A stretch of DNA of 7,173 nt from Nitrospirota bacterium (GCA_020028195.1 JAHWYE010000078.1:1-7173), one strand, 5' to 3'; counted from the first letter of the stretch, positions 1 through 6,057 are shown. Made by a program: numbers and translations. The notes: generated by a model from the sequence alone, not told the origin.

Positions 1-369
1 GCGGTGCTCAAGATGGCTCCGCTGGGCAAGAAGTTCGAGAAGATGGACATGCTTGGAATGGCCAAGATCGCTGGCTGCGCCTACGTCGCCACCGTGGTGC
101 CGAATAACCCGCGTCGCGTGGAAAGCGTGATCAAGAAAGCGGTGCTGATTGCCCGCGAAGTCGGTCCCACCTATATTCAAGCCTACACGTCCTGCAATAT
201 CGAGTACGCGATCCCCACGGACAAGGTGATGGAAGACGCGAAGACCGTCGAGGACGATCGGTATAAGTTCTCGGAATACATCAGCGACGAAGCCAAGCAA
301 TACCTCACTGAGCGGTATGGCTACAAGGAACTCCTCCCCAAGCCGGCTGCCGCGATCTCCAAGGCGTAA
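1..369 (+). CDS. porB: 2-oxoacid:ferredoxin oxidoreductase beta subunit, C-terminal part (5'-truncated)
   Basis: This is the C-terminal 122 residues of a beta subunit of pyruvate/2-oxoglutarate:ferredoxin oxidoreductase. The reading frame is open from base 1, so the start and the thiamine-diphosphate-binding core lie upstream of the window. In this family the beta subunit binds thiamine diphosphate and a [4Fe-4S] cluster and works in the cytoplasm with the alpha, gamma and delta subunits. What is visible is the family's late region: a segment reading GPTYIQAYTSCNIEY, which resembles the 'GPs.i.ay.pC' element of POR beta chains, followed by a helical, charged C-terminal tail. An internal GTG at 4 and ATGs soon after are not starts, because the homologous domain clearly continues upstream. 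The gene is followed after 58 bases by the gamma gene in the same operon. I am sure of the family. The substrate, pyruvate or 2-oxoglutarate, is not decided by this fragment. Confidence 0.88.
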   Translation, partial: AVLKMAPLGKKFEKMDMLGMAKIAGCAYVATVVPNNPRRVESVIKKAVLIAREVGPTYIQAYTSCNIEYAIPTDKVMEDAKTVEDDRYKFSEYISDEAKQYLTERYGYKELLPKPAAAISKA

Positions 370-427
370 GCGAGGGCCGGTCAGGGGCGTCGCAGTAGGG
401 AAAGGTTACGGTTAAGGAGGAGAGGCG

Positions 428-1162
428 ATGGCAAAACGCTTCAACATCCGGATGGCCGGCGTCGGAGGACAGGGGGTCGTCACGGGCTCGCACATCCTCA
501 GCACAGCCGTCATCAACGCAGGCGGGGAGAGCACGATCGTCCCATTCTATGGATCCGAAAAACGCATGGCGCCGGTCGAAAGCTATGTGCGGGTCTCTGA
601 TGAGCCGATCTATGAAATCGGGGAAATCACCTTTCCACACATCATCATCATCTTCCACCCGCAGGTCATCACCCACGGCAAGTCCTATACGATGCCGTTC
701 TACTTCGGGTTGAAGGAGGAAGGGGTCGCGCTGATCAACAACGATGGCCCCATGAAGTTGCACAAAGATCAGGCGCGAGAACTGGAGGAACGCCGCGCGC
801 GGCTGTTCTACCTGCCAGCCACCAAGCTCTCGCTGGAAGTCGCCGGAATGGACCTGGCCACCAACATGGCGCTGATGGGCGCGATCGGGTGTATCACCGG
901 TCTGACCACCCTTGATGCCTTGGCTCACGCGGTGAAGGACCGTTTCCTCGGGAAGGGCTTCGTGGTCTCGGGCGGTACGGCAGCTCTCGACAGCGTGGTG
1001 GAACGGAAGTTCAAGAAGAAGCAGGAATTGATTGATAAAAACGTGGCGGTGATCAAAGCCGGGTGGGAATACGCGGAAAAGAACGGCTGGGATGAAGTGA
1101 GCAAGGCCGCAAAGAAGGCGGAGAAGGCGGAAGCCGCCGCAGCTGCCGCGGCGAAAGTCTAG
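428..1162 (+). CDS. porG: 2-oxoacid:ferredoxin oxidoreductase gamma subunit
   Basis: This 244-residue protein is the gamma subunit of a 2-oxoacid:ferredoxin oxidoreductase. The gamma domain of this family makes contacts with coenzyme A and helps assemble the oligomer. The hallmark glycine loop GVGGQG is at residues 11-16, and a segment at about residues 39-55 (VPFYGSEKRMAPVESYVRV) matches the conserved 'yG.e.RgG....vR' region. A late segment, GMDLATNMALMGAIG, matches the usual 'g....NmvmlGa..' element. The ATG at 428 is chosen because AAGGAGG at 414-420 gives an almost perfect ribosome binding site seven bases away. The protein ends in a low-complexity Lys/Ala tail (about residues 226-244) absent from shorter family members; its role is unknown. 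It lies between porB and porD and is probably co-transcribed with both. Confidence in the family is high. Substrate identity is inferred only from context. Confidence 0.93.
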   Translation: MAKRFNIRMAGVGGQGVVTGSHILSTAVINAGGESTIVPFYGSEKRMAPVESYVRVSDEPIYEIGEITFPHIIIIFHPQVITHGKSYTMPFYFGLKEEGVALINNDGPMKLHKDQARELEERRARLFYLPATKLSLEVAGMDLATNMALMGAIGCITGLTTLDALAHAVKDRFLGKGFVVSGGTAALDSVVERKFKKKQELIDKNVAVIKAGWEYAEKNGWDEVSKAAKKAEKAEAAAAAAAKV

Positions 1163-1179
1163 CTCAGAAAGAGGCGTCA

Positions 1180-1503
1180 ATGTATCTTGTAGCTGACATC
1201 AACGTTGAGATTTGCGCGGCCACGAGCTGTAAGCTCTGCACTCAGTTCTGCCCCGAGGCCAACACCATCCTGTATAACAACGATGCGGGGAAAGAGAAAG
1301 GGCTCAAGTACGGATCCGCCTATGTCGCGGTCGACCGGTGTAAGGGCTGCGCGCAGTGCGTCTGGGTCTGCGATAACATGGCCAAGCACCATGCGATCAA
1401 GATGGTGATGATCGATCAGCTTCCCAATGCGGCGCTCACCGACAATGTAACCTACGGCGAAAAGTCCACGACCGCCCTCTTGGCAAGCCCTGTCGTCGGG
1501 TAG
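1180..1503 (+). CDS. porD: 2-oxoacid:ferredoxin oxidoreductase delta subunit (2x[4Fe-4S] ferredoxin)
   Basis: This 107-residue protein is the ferredoxin-like delta subunit that carries electrons between the catalytic core and external ferredoxin. Two cysteine groups are visible. The first is C12-x4-C17-x2-C20-x3-C24-Pro. The second is C54-x2-C57-x2-C60-x3-C64. By analogy with bacterial ferredoxins, each cluster would use three cysteines of one group and the last of the other, giving two [4Fe-4S] clusters. The first group departs from the standard CxxCxxCxxxCP, with four rather than two residues after its first cysteine. The second lacks the usual proline after its last cysteine and has Asp instead. 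The ATG at 1180 is preceded by AGAAAGAGG (about 1166-1174), a fair ribosome binding site. The gene starts 17 bases after the porG stop and is followed by the porE-like gene, which supports one transcript. Confidence 0.92.
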   Translation: MYLVADINVEICAATSCKLCTQFCPEANTILYNNDAGKEKGLKYGSAYVAVDRCKGCAQCVWVCDNMAKHHAIKMVMIDQLPNAALTDNVTYGEKSTTALLASPVVG

Positions 1504-1527
1504 AATCGGATAGAAGAGGGAGAACGA

Positions 1528-2289
1528 GTGGAGACCACGCAGCATAAAGAACGAATTATCGTCCCCGGGCCGGCCGGGTTCCTACCCCCTTCGGCTGCAC
1601 AGTTGGGGGTGATGCTCCCGGACCCCGGTCAGGGGCTCATGTATGGAATCCTGGAGCCCAATGAAGAAGAGGTCATCGAGGAGATGGCCAGAAAGATGCT
1701 GACCAGCCCCAACGCGACGATCTTCCCGGGGCCGTTGGTGCTCTGGGCCTGGAATGATCACGCCGTCGAGAAAGCCAAGGCGGTGCTGGAGATCGCCGCC
1801 CAGATTCCCGATGTGCTGATCATCCCCATGCCGGACTACCGCCCCAAGTACCCGAGGGTCGATCCGGAAGAAGTGATCAATCCAAACCATCCCAATCTCA
1901 CCATCTGGGGAAACAAAATCGAGGCCTGCATCTTCGTCGGTGTCCATTGTCATTATGCCAACTTGACGCTGAAAATGATCCGGGCTGGCACGAACTGCTG
2001 CACTATGGCCATTTGCGCTGAACAGGGCCACGAAGATGCGATGCTCACCATCCGGGACTCGGACAAAGCGAAGCTTGAGCGTGTCGCGAAGGTGTTTAAG
2101 CGGGTACGCGAACAGATGGGCATCAAGCTGCCAGGCAACGGGGAGAACGTGCGCTTCACTGGACTCCAGTCCAAGGTGCACGGCGGGAAGACTCATGCGA
2201 ACCCATTGGCCTTCATGCCATCAGCGGGGGCTGTCTCCAGCGCTGCAGCATTCGGACACAAACCGGAACAGATGAAGAGCGAAGCGTAA
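1528..2289 (+). CDS. porE: Probable fifth (epsilon) subunit of the oxidoreductase, ForE/PorE-like
   Basis: This 253-residue protein sits inside the oxidoreductase operon and is most likely the extra subunit found in the five-subunit, aerobically working enzymes of Hydrogenobacter and relatives. Proteins of this kind are, as I recall, often labelled as related to the carbon monoxide dehydrogenase beta (acetyl-CoA synthase epsilon) family. I could not run a search to confirm that. Its biochemical role in the complex is unclear. No membrane segment or signal peptide is seen. The middle shows alternating hydrophobic strands and helices, and a cysteine/histidine-rich segment: C134, H140-C141-H142, C157-C158 and C163. 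The start is a GTG at 1528 with GAAGAGGGAGA (1513-1523) upstream. No in-frame ATG occurs nearby, and the conserved-looking sequence begins early. The C-terminal 30 residues are Ala/Ser-rich and probably flexible. The assignment rests mainly on operon position. Confidence 0.8.
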   Translation: METTQHKERIIVPGPAGFLPPSAAQLGVMLPDPGQGLMYGILEPNEEEVIEEMARKMLTSPNATIFPGPLVLWAWNDHAVEKAKAVLEIAAQIPDVLIIPMPDYRPKYPRVDPEEVINPNHPNLTIWGNKIEACIFVGVHCHYANLTLKMIRAGTNCCTMAICAEQGHEDAMLTIRDSDKAKLERVAKVFKRVREQMGIKLPGNGENVRFTGLQSKVHGGKTHANPLAFMPSAGAVSSAAAFGHKPEQMKSEA

Positions 2290-2300
2290 ATTTAGGCAAT

Positions 2301-2383
2301 GGGCTATCGGCGATGGGCGATAGGGACAGCGGATTCCCTCTGACCCTATTGCCCATAGCCTCTCCCCTATAGCCTGCCCATAG
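2301..2383. repeat. Inverted heptanucleotide repeats forming a hairpin in the porE-porA gap
   Basis: The 106-base gap between porE and porA is filled by short units of seven bases. On the left, GGGCTAT, CGGCGAT and GGGCGAT follow each other without a break (2301-2321). On the right the complementary orientation appears as CCCTATT, GCCCATA, GCCTCTC, CCCTATA, GCCTGCC (2344-2378). ATGGGCGATAGGG (2313-2325) pairs with CCCTATTGCCCAT (2344-2356) over 13 positions, one of them G-U in RNA, around an 18-base loop. TGCCCATAG occurs twice (2350-2358 and 2375-2383). No poly-U run follows the hairpin, so it is not a typical terminator. It could shape mRNA processing or stability between two subunit genes, or simply be a repeat expansion. 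Confidence 0.8.
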
Positions 2384-2395
2384 AGAGGTGGAACG

Positions 2396-3787
2396 ATGAG
2401 CGAATCGCTGGAAGCCGAAGTCAAAACCAATCCCCAAGGCGATCCGATCACCAGCATGGAGCCCGAGCAGAAGACCAATCCACAGGGTGATCCGATCACC
2501 AGCGTGGCGGCTCCGAAGACAGACCTCAAGAAAGACCCCCACGCGGAGGCTAAGAAGCAACGGATCGTCACGCCCGAGTATATGTTCTTCGAAGCGCCTC
2601 GGACGAAGGAGTTTATCACCGGAAGCGAATCGGCCAAGGAGGCGGTGCGTCGCTCAAATGTGGATCTGTCGATTGCCTATCCGATCACTCCCCAGAGCGA
2701 GACCATGCAGCTCATCGGGGTGCTGTACGGCGAAGGTTATGTCAAGGAGTACTACCGAGGGGAAGAAGAGTACGGCGTCATGTCGGCCATCGCCGGCGCC
2801 TCGCGCGCGGGCGTGCGCTGTTTCACGGCGACGGCGGGACCGGGCACCTTGCGCGGGCTCGAGCCGATCGCGTCGTGGCCGGGCCATCGGCTGCCAGCGT
2901 TGGCCATGTTCACCTGTCGGGTCGTCAACGCGCCCCTGGCGATCCAGCCCGACAATATCGAGATCTCGTACCTGCTGAACTGTGGCATGATCGTCTTTCA
3001 CGCCGAGAACCAACAGGACCTGTTCGATTTCATCATGAAGGGGTTCATCATCAGTGAGAAGAACGATGTGACGCTACCGGTCGGCGTCTGCTGCGACGGC
3101 TTCTTCGTCACCCACGCCCGCGGCTACGTGCATATGCAGGAGAAGGGGATCAAGCTGCCGCCCCGGGAGGCCTGGCGGGGCGCGGTGCCGGTGTTGGATG
3201 CGGAGAATCCGCCGGCTCGGCTGTCGCGCGACGCGCCCGTGCAGAAGTCCAACTTCATGGCCTACAACATCCACGCGGTCTGGCAGCAGGAAGTCTGGGC
3301 GGCGGTCGAGCGCTCGCGCAAATACATCAACCAGTACATGGGCGGTCTGTTGACCGCGGAGAATGTCGAGGGAGCCGATGCCATCCTGGTCGCTTCCGGC
3401 AGCGCAGCGGCCCAGTCCCGTGAGGCGATCCGGCTGTGCAAGGACAAGGGGATTCAAGTTGGCCTGATCAAGATCCGCTCGCTGCGGCCCTTCCCGATTC
3501 CCGAATTGCGGCAGCTCTGCGCGAAAGCCAAGCTGATTGTCGTTCCCGAGTTCAACTACGTGGCCTGGTTAGCCAAGGACGTGGCCGCGGCGATCTACGG
3601 CCATTCCAAGGCCAAGATCATCGCCGGCCCGCACGTGTATGGCGGCATGTCCATGCCGGTCGAGATGATTGTCGATGAGATAACTGGCGGACTGACCGGG
3701 AAGAAGTCCGGCAATGTCCCGATGTCGGCGATGATGGGCACCGACGTGGACCAGGCGGCGGTCGCACATTTCATGCAGAACATCTGA
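2396..3787 (+). CDS. porA: 2-oxoacid:ferredoxin oxidoreductase alpha subunit
   Basis: This 463-residue protein is the alpha subunit, which supplies the pyrimidine-side thiamine-diphosphate domain and a transketolase-C-like domain. After an extension of about 60 residues, the pyrimidine-binding domain runs from roughly 70 to 270. It has the signature AYPITPQSE (94-102), an acidic EEE at 123-125 that probably includes the cofactor-activating glutamate, and TATAGPGT (144-151), where many relatives have Ser in place of the second Ala. The second domain (about 320-430) has GADAILVASGSAAAQSREA and a KIRSLRPFP segment typical of the family. The extension is unusual: KTNPQGDPITS occurs twice (residues 10-20 and 26-36) in a hydrophilic Pro/Lys/Glu-rich stretch. 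The ATG at 2396 has AGGTGG at 2386-2391, slightly close but good. This is the last gene of the operon and is followed by a strong terminator. Family identity is secure; the substrate is not. Confidence 0.95.
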   Translation: MSESLEAEVKTNPQGDPITSMEPEQKTNPQGDPITSVAAPKTDLKKDPHAEAKKQRIVTPEYMFFEAPRTKEFITGSESAKEAVRRSNVDLSIAYPITPQSETMQLIGVLYGEGYVKEYYRGEEEYGVMSAIAGASRAGVRCFTATAGPGTLRGLEPIASWPGHRLPALAMFTCRVVNAPLAIQPDNIEISYLLNCGMIVFHAENQQDLFDFIMKGFIISEKNDVTLPVGVCCDGFFVTHARGYVHMQEKGIKLPPREAWRGAVPVLDAENPPARLSRDAPVQKSNFMAYNIHAVWQQEVWAAVERSRKYINQYMGGLLTAENVEGADAILVASGSAAAQSREAIRLCKDKGIQVGLIKIRSLRPFPIPELRQLCAKAKLIVVPEFNYVAWLAKDVAAAIYGHSKAKIIAGPHVYGGMSMPVEMIVDEITGGLTGKKSGNVPMSAMMGTDVDQAAVAHFMQNI

Positions 3788-3813
3788 GCCGAACGAGAGG
3801 GAGCTGAAACACG

Positions 3814-3854
3814 AGAGCCCGTCCGGATCACCGGACGGGCTCTTTGTTTTTGTT
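3814..3854 (+). terminator. Rho-independent terminator of the oxidoreductase operon
   Basis: A perfect 13-base-pair stem joins AGAGCCCGTCCGG (3814-3826) and CCGGACGGGCTCT (3831-3843) around the four-base loop ATCA. A T-rich run, TTTGTTTTTGTT (3843-3854), follows directly. It begins 26 bases after the porA stop codon and is a textbook intrinsic terminator. The minus-strand gene ending at 3881 also runs toward it. On that strand the stem is followed by only a weak T stretch, so two-way action is possible but less certain. Confidence 0.95.
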
Positions 3855-3880
3855 ATAACGATGCGGGGAAATCAGGAAGC

Positions 3881-4129
3881 TTAAGCCTGCAGGTCTTCTT
3901 GGATCATCTCCTCGCTGTCCGGCATCCCGTAGGCGATGAACTTGGCATAGGAGAGGTAAATCATGCTACTGTCACGCATGGCTTTCGCCCCATGGGTCAT
4001 GCGTTCCAACTTGGTCGGGTCTGCCGATTCGGCGGACCTGAGCACGGTGACCTGCTCCTCCAGGACCTTATTGTACTGCTCCATGGCGCGCTCGACTTCG
4101 CGATAGGCTTGCATGATCGCATCAGTCAT
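3881..4129 (-). CDS. Small helical protein of unknown function
   Basis: I do not recognise this 82-residue protein. It appears wholly alpha-helical. Residues 1-33 are rich in Glu, Gln, Val and Leu with hydrophobic spacing that could make a short coiled coil. A short Asp-Pro break near residue 37 leads to a second amphipathic helix with a Tyr/Met-rich patch (SSMIYLSYAKFIAYGM), then an acidic tail. There are no cysteines, no signal peptide and no clear membrane segment. The start is well supported: on the minus strand an AGGAG (plus positions 4137-4141) lies seven bases before the ATG. A plausible promoter lies about 100 bases upstream. It is transcribed toward the oxidoreductase terminator and away from the Rsm22-type gene. 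Codon choice looks like that of its neighbours. It is real in my view, but its function cannot be inferred. Confidence 0.78.
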   Translation of the reverse strand: MTDAIMQAYREVERAMEQYNKVLEEQVTVLRSAESADPTKLERMTHGAKAMRDSSMIYLSYAKFIAYGMPDSEEMIQEDLQA

Positions 4130-4226
4130 GGTGAGACTCCTGACCAGAATGTTAGGAAGGTTGTGTCCGTTTCGTCAGTTCGTCGGTTGAACGGACTGAA
4201 CAGATCCAACTGGCCAAACACGTTCC

Positions 4227-4256
4227 AGCATACACCACGATCTTTCTGAGGGTCAA
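4227..4256 (-). promoter_or_regulatory. Possible sigma70-type promoter for the small minus-strand gene
   Basis: Read on the minus strand, TTGACC (plus 4251-4256) and TATGCT (plus 4227-4232) are separated by 18 bases. This would start a transcript near 4220, giving a leader of about 90 bases before the ATG at 4129. The -35 box overlaps the ribosome-binding region of the divergent Rsm22-type gene. Each hexamer departs from consensus, so this is a moderate prediction. Confidence 0.45.
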
Positions 4257-4262
4257 CAGACC

Positions 4263-5459
4263 ATGCCTGGCGTCAGGGCGCTCTCTCGTCCACTGCTCCA
4301 AACCCTCGAGGGCTTCGTTAATACAGCAAGTCCAGATGAGTTCCCTCGGCTGTGCCGCAGCGTTGCGACACTCTCCCAGCTGTTCACGCGGGATCGCGGC
4401 GCGTTGGAAGCCGGGTACATGGCCGACGATGCGCTCAGGCGCGGCTATGTGGCCTATTATATGCCTGTGAATCTGGGGAAGGTTCAGGCACTGCTGGACG
4501 AATTGCCGGTCTCGGACCCGGCACCGGGTTCACCGCTGCGCGTTCTGGATATCGGCAGCGGCCCCGGCACTGCGGCGCTGGCGGTCTTGGACTGGATGCG
4601 GCATCAACCGTCGGGCCTTCAGAGGCCGATCGAGGTGGTCGCGGTGGACCACACGAAGCCGGCTCTCCTCGACGCGGAACGGTTGTGGAACGGCTATCGT
4701 CGGATGGCGGTCGCGCCGGAAGCCCGCTTTCTGCCGGTGCAGACCGACCTTGAGCGGAGCGGGCGCCTGAACGATCTCACTATAGGCGGGCGGGAGCGGT
4801 ATGATCTGATCGTCCTCGCGAATACATTGGGTGAACTCTTTTGCACGTCGCGCGATCCAGTCAGTCGGCGCGCCAAGTTGCTCCACGGTCTCCTTGATCT
4901 CCTGCATCAGAGCGGCACCCTGATGATCCTGGAGCCGGCGATGCGTGACGCGTCGAGAGATCTACACCGGCTGAGAAATGCCCTGCTGGAGGAAAAGGCC
5001 TGCACAGTCTATAGCCCGTGCTTGCATGAACGGCCCTGTCCGGCGCTGGTCAAGGAAGAAGACTGGTGCCATGAAGAGCGTCCCTGGACTCCGCCCCCGC
5101 TAGTGGCCGCGATTGATCAGGAAGTGGGGTTCATGAAAGACGCGTTGAAGTTCTCCTACCTTCTGCTGCGGAAGGACGGCCGGACCATCGTGCAGCGGGA
5201 ACCGACCCTCTATCGAGTGGTCAGTGAGCTACGGGAGATCAAAGGGGAGAAACGGGCCTGGTTGTGCCATGAAACGGGACGACCTGAGGTGGGGCGGCTT
5301 GACCGGGAGCAGTCTCTCCTCAACGCCCCATTCGATGAGTGGCACCGAGGAGCGATCGTGAGAATTGAAGAGATCGTCCGAAAACAACGGAAGGGGCGTG
5401 AGTCAACGGTGGGGAGAATCTCTGCTGATACTGCGGTGGAGATAGTCCGGTCTGTGTGA
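4263..5459 (+). CDS. Rsm22/METTL17-family methyltransferase-fold protein acting on the small ribosomal subunit
   Basis: This 398-residue protein matches the Rsm22 family, whose mitochondrial members (yeast Rsm22, human METTL17) associate with the small ribosomal subunit during its assembly. Residues about 50-72 (GYMADDALRRGYVAYYMPVN) match the family's conserved entry segment. A Rossmann methyltransferase domain follows, with the S-adenosylmethionine loop LDIGSGPG (95-102), DLIVLANTLGEL (181-192) and LEPAMRD (223-229). Beyond it lie C253-x5-C259-Pro, then DWCH with C269, and C335 in RAWLCHETG. These four cysteines have the order of the [4Fe-4S] ligands described for METTL17. The last section is a small OB-like domain. 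The ATG at 4263 has TGAGGGT (4247-4253) about nine bases upstream, a modest site. The gene appears to stand alone. Whether bacterial members methylate RNA is uncertain. Family confidence is high. Confidence 0.88.
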   Translation: MPGVRALSRPLLQTLEGFVNTASPDEFPRLCRSVATLSQLFTRDRGALEAGYMADDALRRGYVAYYMPVNLGKVQALLDELPVSDPAPGSPLRVLDIGSGPGTAALAVLDWMRHQPSGLQRPIEVVAVDHTKPALLDAERLWNGYRRMAVAPEARFLPVQTDLERSGRLNDLTIGGRERYDLIVLANTLGELFCTSRDPVSRRAKLLHGLLDLLHQSGTLMILEPAMRDASRDLHRLRNALLEEKACTVYSPCLHERPCPALVKEEDWCHEERPWTPPPLVAAIDQEVGFMKDALKFSYLLLRKDGRTIVQREPTLYRVVSELREIKGEKRAWLCHETGRPEVGRLDREQSLLNAPFDEWHRGAIVRIEEIVRKQRKGRESTVGRISADTAVEIVRSV

Positions 5460-5464
5460 CAGGC

Positions 5465-5668
5465 CTAGTCAGCCTCCGGTTCAGAGCTACCGTGTTGGTG
5501 GGTGACTTTGTCCTCGTCGAAGAGTTCAGCCATTTCATCAGCGATCATGTCACGGTCGTTGGGAACCGATACGAGGGGGATCTCTTTACGGGCTTTAGCG
5601 TCTTGGTCGCCGGCCTTCTGTTTTGGGGCCTTGGGGTTCTGGGGGGGCTTAGGAGCACTCATAGCCAT
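5465..5668 (-). CDS. Small charged protein of unknown function
   Basis: I do not recognise this 67-residue protein. It starts with a Pro/Lys/Gln-rich, probably disordered stretch (residues 4-30), has a short amphipathic acidic helix around residues 40-53 (DMIADEMAELFDED), and ends in a polar His/Glu tail. It has no cysteine. It lies on the minus strand 29 bases after the zinc-ribbon gene and is probably co-transcribed with it. Third codon positions are mostly C or G in the manner of real genes here, and the composition is far more protein-like than the overlapping plus-strand frames. Two ATGs compete (plus 5666-5668 and 5660-5662). Neither has a clear ribosome binding site, which is the main reason for doubt. 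The stop lies five bases from the stop of the convergent Rsm22-type gene. Confidence 0.6.
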   Translation of the reverse strand: MAMSAPKPPQNPKAPKQKAGDQDAKARKEIPLVSVPNDRDMIADEMAELFDEDKVTHQHGSSEPEAD

Positions 5669-5697
5669 CAGTATACATCAATCAATCCAGATTAGGG

Positions 5698-6057
5698 CTA
5701 TTCGAATGTTTCAAGCGTGGACCTTTCTGGGAATTGGTGCCCGCAGGTCTTGCAGGTCACAAAATAGTGAGCCTCCCGTACCGACATGACGATCCGAAAG
5801 TCCAGGTCCACTCCCCGGCTCTGGCAGGCGGGGCAGGTGATCTCCTTCAACCGATACGGTATATCTGGCTGGGTTCGCTGGTAAAACTCCATGTCAGTAT
5901 GGACAGGAAAGCTGTACCGGCACTTGACACAGGCGCCTTTCCATTCCCCATCCGGCTGCATGGTCCGGCGGTCGATCACGAACCCGTTGGTCTTACAGAT
6001 CGCGCAGCGGACCGCGCTGAGTCTTGACTCGGCCTGCTCGACGGAGATTGCCCTCAT
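5698..6057 (-). CDS. Tandem zinc-ribbon protein of unknown function
   Basis: This 119-residue protein carries two zinc-ribbon-like units. The first has C18-x2-C21 and C43-x2-C46, the second C75-x2-C78 and C102-x2-C105. The pairs are separated by 21 and 23 residues, as in treble beta-strand zinc ribbons. Each unit would bind one zinc ion. It has no signal peptide or membrane segment. A longer frame runs to a TTG at 6121-6123, but I prefer the ATG at 6055-6057. GGGAGG lies ten bases upstream (plus 6068-6073). The predicted promoter falls inside the would-be extension, with its -35 box covering the TTG, and that extension adds only a non-family hydrophobic stretch. It is the first gene of a probable two-gene minus-strand unit. 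Zinc ribbons bind nucleic acid or protein partners, so no specific job can be given. Confidence 0.85.
   Translation of the reverse strand: MRAISVEQAESRLSAVRCAICKTNGFVIDRRTMQPDGEWKGACVKCRYSFPVHTDMEFYQRTQPDIPYRLKEITCPACQSRGVDLDFRIVMSVREAHYFVTCKTCGHQFPERSTLETFE

Noticed and set aside
305..1180. Long minus-strand open frame (291 codons) opposite porG
   Set aside because: It lies antisense to a well-supported family gene, is rich in Arg/His/Asp as mirror frames of GC-rich genes are, and shows no domain.
1582..2196. Minus-strand open frame (204 codons) opposite the porE-like gene
   Set aside because: It is a mirror of the operon gene, without a ribosome binding site or recognisable motif.
2313..2356. 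The hairpin in the porE-porA gap as an intrinsic terminator
   Set aside because: No T-run follows the stem, and porA downstream belongs functionally to the same complex with its own good ribosome binding site.
5456..5789. Plus-strand frames overlapping the small charged protein and the end of the zinc-ribbon gene
   Set aside because: One contains a hydrophobic Gly/Leu run that could be taken for a membrane segment, but it is the complement of the Pro/Lys-rich minus-strand protein. The minus-strand codon pattern is more convincing.
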